From Oxalobacteraceae bacterium OTU3CINTB1 (GTDB lineage: Bacteria; Pseudomonadota; Gammaproteobacteria; Burkholderiales; Burkholderiaceae_D): DNA of 64,000 nucleotides. Below are positions 8,681 to 18,373 of the stretch, piece after piece; the stretch's first letter is position 1; the number at the start of each line of letters is the position of its first letter. The notes below the pieces were generated by a model. It saw only the letters and a program-made list of their open reading frames with translations. It did no database searches and was not told the DNA's origin. The DNA lies in the NCBI GenBank assembly GCA_024123955.1, contig CP099652.1, forward strand, positions 1,054,001 to 1,118,000. Reading direction: 5' to 3'. Position numbers and translations under genes: made by a program.

Positions 8681-9060
8681 GACGATCGATTCGAAAGGCA
8701 GTGGTTAGTAAGTTGCATCCATAGAACGAATTTTACCGTGAATCAACATTCTATCCAATGTTCACATTTCACGCTGAAATTCACTTTCGCAAAACGGCGG
8801 AATTTGGAGAGTTTTCAAGGTCGTTTTTTAGCCTATGTTGGTCACTGAAAAAAGGCTAAAAAATATTGTTTTTCAGAGGGAAAGTACTTAAACCGCAGGG
8901 CAAAAAAGGGAGGCGAAATTGACACTAGAAAAATCACACATAGTCACAGGGGTTTGCTCGCAAAAAAGTCACACATTGTTACAGCCGGCATGCAAGTAAG
9001 TCGCATCGCTCGCTGCATTCTCAATCAATTTTCCTGTTCACCTGAACCGAGGAGTTACAC
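8681..9060. promoter_or_regulatory. AT-rich divergent promoter region with a 35-bp-spaced direct repeat
   Basis: This 380-base gap is clearly more AT-rich than its surroundings and separates two divergently read genes. A perfect -35-like TTGACA sits at 8919-8924, although no good -10 follows at standard spacing. Two copies of a 16-base motif, TCACACATAGTCACAG (8934-8949) and TCACACATTGTTACAG (8969-8984), match at 14 of 16 positions on the same strand, 35 bases apart. They lie 77-127 bases before the HxlR regulator start and are candidate operator sites, perhaps for autoregulation. No gene is visible in the gap. Confidence 0.5.
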
Positions 9061-9555
9061 ATGAAACATACCGATTTCGGCCGCATGCCTTGCCCTATCG
9101 CCCGCAGCCTGGGTAAAGTTGGCGAATGGTGGAGCATTTTGATCCTGCGCGACGCCTTCTACGGCCTGTCGCGTTTCGACGAATTTGAAAAGAGCCTGAA
9201 GATCGCCCCGAACATGCTGACCCGCCGCCTGGCCGGGCTGGTCGAGGGCGGCCTGATGGAGCGGCGCCAGTACAGCGCCCGTCCACCGCGCTATGAATAT
9301 CTGCTGACCAAGGCCGGCCGCGACTTCAAGCCTGTGCTGCTGGCCTTCATCGCCTGGGGCAACGACCATTTGGCACCGGAAGGCGCCAGCCTGCTGGTGG
9401 TGAGCCGCGAAACCGGCAAACCGGCCGATCAGGTGCTGGTCGACGCCAACAGCGGCCTGGCCATCAACGACGAAGACTACATGTTCGCACCGGGGCCCGC
9501 CGCCAGCGACACCATGCGGACCCGTTTGATCGAGATCAGCAAGCACGCTTCCTGA
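9061..9555 (+). CDS. HxlR-family transcriptional regulator
   Basis: 164 residues with the HxlR winged-helix domain at about 10-100: MPCPIARSLGKVGEWWSILILRDAFYG matches the family opening, including the conserved Cys that serves as a redox or ligand sensor in several members, and FDEFEKSLKIAPNMLTRRLAGLVEGGLMERR is the recognition helix plus wing. The C-terminal 60 residues are family-variable. HxlR proteins often regulate a neighbouring oxidoreductase, but none is adjacent here, so the target is open; autoregulation through the upstream repeats is possible. GAGG in GAGGAG (9049-9053 region) serves as ribosome site. Confidence 0.92.
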   Translation: MKHTDFGRMPCPIARSLGKVGEWWSILILRDAFYGLSRFDEFEKSLKIAPNMLTRRLAGLVEGGLMERRQYSARPPRYEYLLTKAGRDFKPVLLAFIAWGNDHLAPEGASLLVVSRETGKPADQVLVDANSGLAINDEDYMFAPGPAASDTMRTRLIEISKHAS

Positions 9556-9576
9556 GCGTTGTCGTAGCCACACAAG

Positions 9577-9602
9577 AAGGCGCCGCTTGCGGCGCCTTTT
9601 TT
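9577..9602 (+). terminator. Rho-independent terminator after the HxlR gene
   Basis: AAGGCGCCGC, a TT loop and GCGGCGCCTT form a near-perfect hairpin followed by a T-run. It closes the HxlR transcript before the next gene at 9712. Confidence 0.9.
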
Positions 9603-9711
9603 CGTTGCGGCCGTGCTCCCGCCTCTCGTTCTTGCATAGCCGTAAGGTGCGTCCGCCATTGTCCAGGCTTTGTAAAATTAATTCCTCGTCATTCTTTTGG
9701 GAGCACCCATC

Positions 9712-10242
9712 ATGAACAACAAGATCAGGATCGCCGTCGCCGCGTGTGCGGGCTTGCTGGCCGCCGGTGCCGCCACCGCGCAAAATCTGAGCAAGGGCGA
9801 CCAGCGACTCCTCACCAGCCTGGCCCAGGCCAACGTCAACGAGGTCGCCGCCGGCAACATCGCGCTGCAAAAAGCCACGTCGCCGGAGGTCAAGTCCTTC
9901 GCCCAGAAGATGGTCGACGACCACACCAAGGGCTTGCAGGAGGTGCAGCAGGTGGCGCAGGCCAAGAACGTGACCCTGCCCGCCGAACCCGACGCCAAGC
10001 ACAAGAAGATGGCCGACCGGCTCAACGCGCTCAGCGGCGAGGAGTTCGACAAGAGCTACATCGCCAACGCGGGAGTCAACGACCACAAGGCCGCCCACAA
10101 GCTGGTTACCGACGCCCAGCAAAAGGCCAAGGATCCGGACATCAAGGCGCTGGCGGCCAAGTTGCAACCTACCATAGACCAGCATATGAAGACCGTGCCG
10201 CAGCTGGCGGCGGGCAAAAGCGACGCGCCTAAAACACAGTAA
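9712..10242 (+). CDS. DUF4142 secreted protein
   Basis: 176 residues with a signal peptide ending ATAQ, then a helical DUF4142 domain: LTSLAQANVNEVAAGNIALQKA, SPEVKSFAQKMVDDHTK and the closing IKALAAKLQPTIDQHMK are typical. The family is periplasmic or outer-membrane associated, with a ferritin-like four-helix arrangement predicted and no established activity. GGGAG at 9699-9703 sets the ATG at 9712. It is flanked by a terminator upstream and an unrelated cyclase downstream, so it is probably monocistronic. Confidence 0.88.
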   Translation: MNNKIRIAVAACAGLLAAGAATAQNLSKGDQRLLTSLAQANVNEVAAGNIALQKATSPEVKSFAQKMVDDHTKGLQEVQQVAQAKNVTLPAEPDAKHKKMADRLNALSGEEFDKSYIANAGVNDHKAAHKLVTDAQQKAKDPDIKALAAKLQPTIDQHMKTVPQLAAGKSDAPKTQ

Positions 10243-10344
10243 ATAAATTGCTGCAAGGAACTGAATTAGCTTTGCATTCAGGCACTTGGCGCGGGGCGGC
10301 GAGGGCTCCTGAAAACTGTGGAATAATGCGGTAACAGCGTTTAA

Positions 10345-13272
10345 ATGCGTTCGGGCAACTATGCCCGGCACACAGTCAAAGGACGTCACTTGGTGGACAT
10401 GTTTGCCCTCGATGAGGAGCTGGCGCGGTGGGAGGCGGTGTTGCCGGAGATTTCCGGCACGGCGCGCTTGCCACTGCTCGTGGCGCTCGCCTGGCATTTG
10501 CGCCAGCGCGCGCCCGCGCGTGCGCGCGCCCTGTCTGCCGACATCGCCGACATCGCTGCCCTGACGGGCGCGCTGCCAGCGGCCGACGCGCTGGTGGTGC
10601 GCGGCCGCCTGCTGCTGATCGCCGCAGAATCGGAATGGCTCAATGGCCGGCTCGACACCGCTCAGTACCAAGCGGAACAGGCGCTGTCGCTGTTCGAGCA
10701 GGGCGCCGCCATCCGTCCCGACGCACACGCCGCGTGCGCCCGCGCCGACGCCTGCTGGTTGCTGGCCTGGGTGTCCAACGACCGTGGCGACAGCTCCGCC
10801 GGCGATCGTTGGCTGGCGCTGGCCGGCGCCGCCGCCCGCGTCGGCGGCGACCCGGTGCGGGTGGACGTGATCGACGCCGCCGCCGGCATTTGCGCCGCCT
10901 TCGGCGACTGGCAGGCCGCGCAGCGGCACTGGGACGGCCGCTTCGATGCCGATCCAAGCGGCCTGGCGCCGATCGCCGCCGGCTGGGTCAGCGACTACTT
11001 CGGCACCTGCGCCTTTCAGCGCAGCGAGTACGGCCGCGCCATCGGCCACCTGATGCTCAGCTTCGAGATGGCGCTGGTGAGCGGCCAGGTCCGCCGCGCC
11101 ATCATCATCGCCACCAACATCGGCAACGGCTTCACCAGCCTCAACGCGCACGAGGCGGCGCTGGAATGGATGCAGCGCGGCCTCGACCTGGCGCGTCCGG
11201 CCGGCTGGCCGCTGTCGATCGGCATGTGCCTGATGCAGACCGCCGAAACCTTGCGCCAGCTGGGCCAGCGCGAGGCCGCGCAAACCCTGTTGCGCGAGGC
11301 GCTGGCCGTGCTGGCGCCGTTGTCCGGGTCGCGCGCCTACGCGGTGGCGCTGGAATACCAGGGCGACCTGGCGCTCGACCTGGGCAACCACGCGGCCGCG
11401 CTCGACAGCTTCACGCGGCTGGCCGCGCGCGGCGACGCGCTGGCGCAGAACGATTTCCAGAGCAGCGCTCGGCGCGGCCAGGCGCACGCGCTGTCGCACC
11501 TGGGCCGGCCGGACGAGGCGCTGGCCGCCGTGTGCGGCGCGCTGGCGCTGGCGCGCGAGCATGGCGACGCGCTGGGCCAGATCGCCGCCCTCAATGTGCT
11601 GGCCGATATCCACGCGCACCACGCGCTGCCCGAGCCGGACCTGATGATGGCGCCCAACCCGGTGCTGCACTACCTGCTGCTGGCGCTGGAGATCGCCGCC
11701 ACCATCGACGGCTACACGGTGCCCGGCGCGCTGCTCGACGCCACCGCGCGCGCGTACGCCGCCATCGGCGACCACGCGCGCGCCTACGCGATCGCGCTGC
11801 AGGCCTCCGCCGCGCGCGACCAGACCCACAGCCAGCAGGCCACCAACCGCGCCATCGCCATGCAGGTGCAGTACCAGACCGAGCGCGCGCAGACCGAGGC
11901 CGAGCATCATCGCCAGCTGGCGGCGGCCGAGGCGCAGCGCGCCGAGGTGCTGCAGCAAACCAGCGCCACCCTGGCGCACCTGAGCGCGATCGGCCAGGAG
12001 ATCACCGCGCACCTGGACGCGGCGGCGGTGTTCCGCGCCCTCGACCGGCACGTGCACGGCCTGCTCGACGCCACCCATTTCTCGATTTTCCTGCTCGAGT
12101 CGAACGGCGTGTGGCTGTCGTGCGCCTTCGGCGTCGAGGCCGGCAATCCGCTGCCGGAGGTGCGCTATTCGCTGGCGGACCCGCGCGCCAACACGTCGCG
12201 CTGCGTGCGCGAGCGGCGCGAGATCCTGATCGAGCTGGGGGCGGCGGATGTGACGCCGAACCTGATCCCCGGCACCTTGCCGACCCTGACGTTGCTGTTC
12301 GCGCCGCTGCGCGTGGGCGAGCGGGTGCTGGGGGCGATGACGGTGCAGTCGCTGCACGCCAACGCCTACGGCGAGCGCGAACGGCTGATCTTCCGCACCT
12401 TGTGCGCGTACGGCGCCATCGCGCTCGACAACGCCAGCGCCTACCGGCAGGTGGCGGCGACTTTGAAGACGCTGAGCGCGACCCAGGAGCAGCTGCTGGA
12501 AAAGAACCTGGAGCTCGAACGCGCCTACCAGGCGCTCGAGGAGGTCAGCCTGACCGACCAGCTGACCGGCCTGCGCAACCGCCGCTTCTTCCTGCGCAAC
12601 GTCGACGCGGATGTGGCGATGAGTTTGCGCGGCTACGACGGCGGGCAGCATCGCGGCCACCAGTTGACCGAGTCCGAGCTGCGGGCAGCCAACGATCTGG
12701 TGTTTTTCATGGTCGACATCGACCACTTCAAGGAGGTCAACGACCGCTATGGCCACGCCGCCGGCGACGCCATCCTGGTACAGATGACCGAGCGCCTGCG
12801 CGAAGTGTTCCGCGAATCGGACTATGTGATCCGCTGGGGCGGCGAGGAGTTCCTGGTGCTGGCGCGCGCCACCCACCGCGACGACGCGCGCGTGGTGGCC
12901 GAACGCATGCGCCGCGTCGTCGCCGAGCGCGAGTTCGTGCTGCCGGACGGCGTGCGGCTGTCGAAGACCTGCTCGATCGGCTTTGCCTGTTTTCCCTTCC
13001 TGCCGGCGCAACCGCGCCTGCTGTCATGGTCGCAGGTGGTGGAGCTGGCCGACCAGGGCCTGTACATCGCCAAGCGCTCCGGCCGCAACGCCTGGGCGGC
13101 GTTGTACGGCACCGAGCGCGCCCGTGCCGACGGCCTGTTCCCGCGCCTGATGCATCAAGTCGACGAGGCGCTGTCGGAAGGCGAGGTGCGGCTGGTCAGC
13201 AATCTGGAAGGACCGCTGTCGCTGGGCGGCGAGCGCCGCCGCATCGGCTTGTCGAGCGACCTGGAAACCTGA
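10345..13272 (+). CDS. TPR-GAF-GGDEF diguanylate cyclase
   Basis: A 975-residue cytoplasmic protein. Residues 1-490 are tetratricopeptide-like helical repeats, followed by a short coiled coil (about 500-540), a GAF domain (about 550-700, from LSAIGQEITAHLDAAAVFRALDRH) and a C-terminal GGDEF domain. The active site GGEEF is at about 832-836, the substrate/metal loop is VDIDHFKEVNDRYGHAAGD, and an inhibitory I-site RESD lies five residues before GGEEF, so it should make c-di-GMP with product inhibition. No membrane segment. ATG 10345 has a weak ribosome site; in-frame GTG/ATG codons at 10393-10399 (MFALDEELARW) are alternative starts. Confidence 0.92.
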   Translation: MRSGNYARHTVKGRHLVDMFALDEELARWEAVLPEISGTARLPLLVALAWHLRQRAPARARALSADIADIAALTGALPAADALVVRGRLLLIAAESEWLNGRLDTAQYQAEQALSLFEQGAAIRPDAHAACARADACWLLAWVSNDRGDSSAGDRWLALAGAAARVGGDPVRVDVIDAAAGICAAFGDWQAAQRHWDGRFDADPSGLAPIAAGWVSDYFGTCAFQRSEYGRAIGHLMLSFEMALVSGQVRRAIIIATNIGNGFTSLNAHEAALEWMQRGLDLARPAGWPLSIGMCLMQTAETLRQLGQREAAQTLLREALAVLAPLSGSRAYAVALEYQGDLALDLGNHAAALDSFTRLAARGDALAQNDFQSSARRGQAHALSHLGRPDEALAAVCGALALAREHGDALGQIAALNVLADIHAHHALPEPDLMMAPNPVLHYLLLALEIAATIDGYTVPGALLDATARAYAAIGDHARAYAIALQASAARDQTHSQQATNRAIAMQVQYQTERAQTEAEHHRQLAAAEAQRAEVLQQTSATLAHLSAIGQEITAHLDAAAVFRALDRHVHGLLDATHFSIFLLESNGVWLSCAFGVEAGNPLPEVRYSLADPRANTSRCVRERREILIELGAADVTPNLIPGTLPTLTLLFAPLRVGERVLGAMTVQSLHANAYGERERLIFRTLCAYGAIALDNASAYRQVAATLKTLSATQEQLLEKNLELERAYQALEEVSLTDQLTGLRNRRFFLRNVDADVAMSLRGYDGGQHRGHQLTESELRAANDLVFFMVDIDHFKEVNDRYGHAAGDAILVQMTERLREVFRESDYVIRWGGEEFLVLARATHRDDARVVAERMRRVVAEREFVLPDGVRLSKTCSIGFACFPFLPAQPRLLSWSQVVELADQGLYIAKRSGRNAWAALYGTERARADGLFPRLMHQVDEALSEGEVRLVSNLEGPLSLGGERRRIGLSSDLET

Positions 13273-13282
13273 TCCGGTTCGA

Positions 13283-13747
13283 TCAGGCGGCCGGCGGCTC
13301 GACCACCACCTCGAAATTGAGCGAATTGGCGATGTAGCATTTTTCGTGCGCCTCGTGGTGAATGGCGTGCAGTTCATCGTCACCCGGCGGCGCGGTGCCG
13401 GCGAACACGATGGCCGGGCGCAGCGCGATGCGCGTCATCGCCATTTTGCCCTGATCGTTCTTGCCGAGCGTGCCGATGGCGTGGTCGGTGTAGCTGTCGA
13501 CCGTATGCCCCCGTTTGGCGGCGATCGAGAGGAAGAACAGCATATGGCAGCTCGACGCGGCGGCCACCAGCGCCTCCTCGGGATCGACGGCGGCGGCGTC
13601 CGACATCGGCAGCGGCACCGACAGCGGCGACGACGACGCCGGCACAACCGCGCCGCCGTCGAAGCGCCAGGTGTGCGCGCGGCTGTAGCGCTGACCGAGG
13701 AAATCCTGTCCGTCGCGTTTCCATTCCAGTGTTGCCTCGAACTGCAT
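13283..13747 (-). CDS. OsmC-family peroxiredoxin-like protein
   Basis: 154 residues with the OsmC/Ohr fold. The two redox cysteines are in AAASSCHMLFFL and HEKCYIANSLNFEV, and the sequence closes with the usual VVVEPP-type strand. The family reduces organic hydroperoxides using thiol donors in the cytoplasm. The lack of an N-terminal Ohr signature puts it in the broader OsmC group. It is 9 bases downstream of the lipoprotein gene on the same strand, so it may be co-transcribed with it. It is convergent with the cyclase, with a 10-base gap. Confidence 0.9.
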   Translation of the reverse strand: MQFEATLEWKRDGQDFLGQRYSRAHTWRFDGGAVVPASSSPLSVPLPMSDAAAVDPEEALVAAASSCHMLFFLSIAAKRGHTVDSYTDHAIGTLGKNDQGKMAMTRIALRPAIVFAGTAPPGDDELHAIHHEAHEKCYIANSLNFEVVVEPPAA

Positions 13748-13756
13748 GCGATGCTC

Positions 13757-14218
13757 CTATTTGGCGGCTTTGGGGCATTCAGTATCCCACATCGCCGGCA
13801 GCGAGTCGGGCATGGCCGGTTTCATGTCGGTGATGACCAGCGAATTTTTTCCGGATAACTCAGCGTCGATTTCGATCGGCACCCGGCAGCCATTCCAATA
13901 CACCGTCTGGTTCTTTTCCAGTCGCGAGAATTCCGTCGTTGATTTGATGAGCATTTGTCCCGGTTCGAGGCGCTCGCCGATGGGGAGCGTCCAGCCATCG
14001 TGCTGGGGATCGCTGAAGAAGGCGACCTTGTCCCGCAGCGGATTGATGATGAGCGTTTTGACATTGACGGCGGTGTTGCCGGTGTTAAGCACCGAGACGT
14101 AAGTGGTTGATTTTATTTTATTATCTTCCAGTATGTACCACGACGACCGCAGGCGGATGGTTTGATAGCAGCAGCCGGACAGCAGCGCGGCCAGCGCCAC
14201 GAACGCGCCGGCCCTCAT
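13757..14218 (-). CDS. Putative lipoprotein of unknown function
   Basis: 153 residues. The start VALAALLSGCCYQ contains a lipobox (LSGC), so it should be a lipid-anchored periplasmic or outer-membrane protein. The mature part reads as a beta-rich domain (TYVSVLNTGNTAVNVKTLIINP) with two further cysteines (NGCRV, DTECPK). I do not recognise a family. Its ATG overlaps the stop of the phospholipase gene (ATGA at 14215-14218), so translation is coupled and the two products may work together at the envelope. Confidence 0.75.
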   Translation of the reverse strand: MRAGAFVALAALLSGCCYQTIRLRSSWYILEDNKIKSTTYVSVLNTGNTAVNVKTLIINPLRDKVAFFSDPQHDGWTLPIGERLEPGQMLIKSTTEFSRLEKNQTVYWNGCRVPIEIDAELSGKNSLVITDMKPAMPDSLPAMWDTECPKAAK

Positions 14219-17200
14219 GGCCGCGCTCCATCGCCGCCGCGCACATGGGCGCGGGTATTGGTCTTGTGGATCTCGTCGGTCTGCGCCTTCAGCGTTTGAT
14301 CGAGTACGGCGAGCTGAGCGGAGATGGCGCCGATGGCGGCGCTGTAGTCTTTCTCCGCCGGCAGCTTCGCCGATATTGTCAGCAGCGTTCCCTTAATGTC
14401 GCTCAGCGTCTGCGCACTTTTGGTATTGTCTAAAGTATTGATCAGGGTGATCTGCTTGTTGAGCAACTGGCCGAGATCGTTGCTGATCTGGTTATTGACG
14501 GTTGAATTATCGATGATCGATTGCTGAAGTTTTTTCAGTTGCGCGGTCAGTTCGATGATCAGCGCGGCGACGGCCGGATCGCCCTCCCGCGCTTGTAATA
14601 TTTTCCTGAGCTCGTCGAGTGTTTCTTTGCTGAAGGCGACCTCGCCGCCCTTCGCGAGCGCCACTTCGCCGCCTTTTTGGAGCGCGAGCGTGCCGACGAC
14701 GCCGGCGCCGAGTGCGCCCGTCGCCGCGATGGTGGTCCACAACAGGCCCGCCTGGCCGGCCGCGCGCACCGCGTCGGCCGCCGCCATCGGTGGCGCACCC
14801 GCACCTGCGTTGTCGGCGGCCCGCTCGGCGGCGGCCAGCTGTTCCTCGCTGGCGTCCACCGCGCCGGCGGGGAAGCGCTTCCAGTACTCCCCCTGCGGGA
14901 AGTCCGCCATCACGCTGTGGTAGCCGAGCGCGCGGTAGCTTTCGAACTGGACCTCGTCGAAGAACTGGTCGGCCGTCGAATGGTGCGGGAACGGGTTCAT
15001 CTGCGCCTTGTCGGCCTTGGCGGCGTAGCGCGTGATGTCGAGCGGCTCGTTGCCCGACAATAGCGGCTTGATATAAATGATACTGCCGTCGGGGCACGAT
15101 CCGTCCACGGTGGAGTAGCGGATCACGCCGTGCGCCGAATGTTTATGCCTGTTTTGCGCGCCGCGCGTCCAGGCCGGCGTCGGCAGGCCGTCGGGGAAGA
15201 CGATGGAGACGCCGAAGTCGGTGCGGATCTTGCGGATCGCGTTTTCCAGGTCTTCGAATTCGTATTTCGGATCGCAGCTGGCGTCGACCACGACGATGCG
15301 CCGGCAGCGGCGGCGCACCATCTCGTACAGGCCCAGGTTCTCGAAGTGGCCGCCGTCGCTCAGGTAGACGAAGTCGCTCTTGGCGGTCGTCGCGCCCAGC
15401 GACTCAGTCAGGATCGACATGGAGCCGAGCGGGGGCTCTGAACGCTGCAGCGCCTTGACGTCCTTCAGTGCGGGATTGGGCAGCCACCATCCCAACCGGA
15501 CGTTAAAGAAGGTCATCACGAAGGCGATCAGCGTCGAGGTGTGGTATCCCATGCTCGATGACGCGGCCGCGCCGGAGATCGTCATGGCGCGCGCCAGCGA
15601 AATGCCTTTTTCGGACGAATAAAAATCCGAACGCTGATACTCGGTGCCCTTCGAGCCGGTGAAGTGCGGCGTGACGGTGAACGAGGCCGCCTTGCGTTGC
15701 TGCCAAGCGAGGTCCTCATTGCTGGGCTTGACCAGGTTGAGCGCGATGTTGATCACATGATAGAGCCGTGGCCTCGGTGGCGGACGTGGCGGCGGCGTCT
15801 TTAGCGGGTCCAGCTCCTTCATCTGCAAATTGTCGTTCGGATCGAATCCTGTGAACGGATCTGGTTCGCGCTTGTCACGCGCGGCACCCAGATAGGCGCG
15901 CACCAGCCGGTTGCCGTACATGCTGTGCAGGGAAAAGGTGTTGGTGCCGAAGTAGCGCGAGGCGATCAGGCCGATGATGACCGAGCCGGCAAATATGAAG
16001 AACTGGCCTCCCAATCCGGCTTGCGTGGTCTGGATGGCGTAGTAGGTGTCCAGATTGGCGCACAGGCGCGTGTTTGCAAAGATGGCGCCCAGCGTGAGGT
16101 GTTGCAGGTCGCCGATCATGGCCAGCACGAAGCTGGTGACGATCAACAGCGCGGTGATGAAGATCGCCGCGGCCAATTGCAGTACGTGCTCACCGGCGAT
16201 GGCGAACGCGCTCTTGACTTTGCGCGTCAGCCGTTGGCCGCTTTTGCTCCAGTAGCCGTATAGCCCCGTCACCACGCCCATGCCGCCGGCCGACGCGCCC
16301 AATAATTTGGTCCATGGGCTTTGCAGCAGCAGATAGGGGCCGAAGATCACCACGGCGTTGGAGAACATCCAGGCCAGGCAGGTCCAGAATATCCAGGCGC
16401 TGGCGCGCGCCCACCATTCGCGGTCATCTTCATCCGAGAAGCGCTGCGCGAGGCCGACGTAGATGGTGATGGTCAGCCAGCCGGCCGCCAGCAGCGCGGG
16501 CACGCAAAATACGGAATACAGGCCCGCCGCCAGCATGTCGTTGGGTGCGTAGTGCTCCATCAGTGCCAACTGTGAGAATTTTTTTATCACGTGGAACATC
16601 AGCGCGCCGGCGATGGCGCCAACGCCGAATGCGGCCAGCATCTTCTTGCCGGACTTTGCGTCAGGGGTGTTCGATTGCGGGCGCAAGGCAAGCAATTGGG
16701 CCGTCGTCGTGACCACGGCGCCAACGCAGACCGCGATCCAGAGCATGTTGGTGGTGAAAAAGTCTGGCGTGACAACGCGAGGAATGGCCCAGCTTTGCAC
16801 GATCGCCGCGCAGCACATCGGTCCGAAGCATCGCTTCATGAATGTGTTTTCTTTGCCTGCTTGCGGGGCGTAGCTTGGCAGACTCGTCAGCGCTTCTCCG
16901 AGTCCCCACAGGAGCAATCCCATCATCACGCCCAGAAAGCAAACGCCGGCCGTGTACGAGGAGAACCATGGTCCGGCGCGGAAAGTCATCGCAAGATTCA
17001 GTCGCGGGAGCATGACCAGCGCCGCCAGCAAGGGCAGCAGCATCAGCCAGTGCAAGGTCAGGTTGCGGATGAAGGTGGCGATCAGCGTGATCAGATCGAT
17101 CGAGAAACCGTGAACCGGGCTCATATAGTTGCTATAGGCGCGCAACTGCCGGACTTGATCGGGTTCGGGCTTCTCGTGCAAGGGCGCCTCGCCGGTGCGC

Positions 17201-17637
17201 GCGGGCGCCAGTTTGTCCAGTACGCCGGCGACGTTGCCTTTTTCCCGCGCGATCCAGCTCGACAGTCAACTGGCGATGTAGCCGCCGCCGGAGACCGACG
17301 ACATGTAGTGGAATTTGTCGAGCCACTCGCGTTCGGCCAGGGCTTGCAGCACGCCGAGGCAGAAGGTGGCGCTGCGCACGCCGCCGCCGGACAGGCAGAT
17401 GGCGGTGCGCTCGTCGCACTCGGGCAACGCATGTACCGCGGCCCGGAACTGAAGCTCGCGACGCGAGTTTTCCTTGTCGGCATCGGCAGGCTCGATGGGC
17501 TCGAGGGACTCCAGGCGCACGCCGTGGAGCAGCAGTAATTCATATTCCAACACACTGGACACTGGCACCGGCACACCCTTCGCAGGTTGGCGGCTGGTAT
17601 TAAAAAAGTCAAACGCAGGCTCTGTGGGGAACGGCAT
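14215..17637 (-). pseudogene. Membrane patatin-like phospholipase, interrupted by one in-frame TGA
   Basis: A single frame of 1141 codons encodes a patatin-like protein, broken at codon 124 by TGA (17266-17268) with no frame change. Before the stop: the oxyanion loop CLSGGGVRSATFCLGVLQAL and the nucleophile motif SSVSGGGYIAS. After it: LSSWIAREKG, several membrane helices (about 150-480), and the catalytic Asp region YLSDGGHFENLGLYEMVRRRC, then a long C-terminal soluble tail. The family pattern GGGYI-x-S-W-L predicts Trp (TGG) where TGA stands. It is therefore a nonsense mutation, a sequencing error, or a readthrough site (TGA is followed by C, a leaky context). Without readthrough the nucleophile and Asp are on separate fragments and the enzyme is dead. 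Confidence 0.82.
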
Positions 17638-17812
17638 GGCGGTTCACTCCCGGTTTTGGACGACTTATAATATTGTGATTTTTATAGTTATCAAGAATAG
17701 ATATAAAAATGACAAAAAGCAAGCGCTCCCGCCGCCACTGTGGTAATCCCCGCACACGCCCGATACCGGGTGGTATACCTTATACTGACGCGCCACCATT
17801 CTTCCCGCTCAC
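17638..17812. promoter_or_regulatory. Divergent intergenic region between the phospholipase and tag genes
   Basis: 175 bases between two divergent genes. The first 80 are AT-rich, with TATAAT at 17666-17671, but no -35 hexamer at proper spacing is visible on either strand. It is likely to hold both promoters; I cannot place them. Confidence 0.35.
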
Positions 17813-18373
17813 ATGACCAAGACCCGCTGCGGCTGGGCCAACCCGGCCAATCCCCTGTATCTGCACTACCACGACACCGAATGGGGCGTGCCTTGCCACG
17901 ACGAGACGCGCCTGTTCGAGATGCTCAATCTGGAGGGCGCGCAGGCGGGGCTGAGTTGGGAAACCATTCTCAATAAACGCGAGACCTACCGCGCCGCCTT
18001 CGACCAGTGGGACGCGCAGAAGATCGCCGCCTACGACGCCGGCAAGGTGGCCGCGCTGCTGGCCGATCCCGGCATCGTGCGCAACAAGTTGAAGGTGGCG
18101 GCGGCGATCACCAATGCGCAGGCCTACCTGCGCCTGCGCGCCGGCGGCGGCAGCCTCGATCAACTGCTGTGGGCCTATGTCGGCGGCAAGCCGGTAGTGT
18201 CGGGCGACGGCCCGCGCGCCAGCAAGACGGAACTGTCGGACCGCATCTCGAAGGATCTGGCCAAGCTGGGATTCAAGTTCGTCGGCTCGACGATCATTTA
18301 CGCTTACATGCAGGGCATCGGCATGGTCGACGATCATGATCCGGCGTGCTTCTGCCGGAAGCGGCGCAAGTGA
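17813..18373 (+). CDS. tag: DNA-3-methyladenine glycosylase I
   Basis: 186 residues, matching E. coli Tag in length and along its whole length: RCGWANPANPLYLHYHDTEWG opening, FEMLNLEGAQAGLSWETILNKR, IVRNKLKVAAAITNA, and the closing KFVGSTIIYAYMQGIGMVDDH with the zinc-binding Cys/His set (Cys near the start, His and Cys near the end in DHDPACFC). It removes 3-methyladenine from alkylated DNA as the first step of base excision repair. Its stop overlaps the GTG start of mnmC (GTGA at 18370-18373), so the two are coupled. Confidence 0.96.
   Translation: MTKTRCGWANPANPLYLHYHDTEWGVPCHDETRLFEMLNLEGAQAGLSWETILNKRETYRAAFDQWDAQKIAAYDAGKVAALLADPGIVRNKLKVAAAITNAQAYLRLRAGGGSLDQLLWAYVGGKPVVSGDGPRASKTELSDRISKDLAKLGFKFVGSTIIYAYMQGIGMVDDHDPACFCRKRRK

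Noticed and set aside
9055..13011. A 1318-codon open frame on the - strand, antisense to the cyclase gene
   Set aside because: Its translation is Arg/Gln/His/Ala-rich with no domain, as expected for an antisense frame in GC-rich coding DNA. The + strand has HxlR, DUF4142 and TPR-GAF-GGDEF proteins.
17121..17612. A 163-codon frame spanning the phospholipase stop codon
   Set aside because: It is in another reading frame and rich in Arg, Pro and Ser. The patatin motifs on either side of the TGA are in a single frame, so no frameshift is involved.
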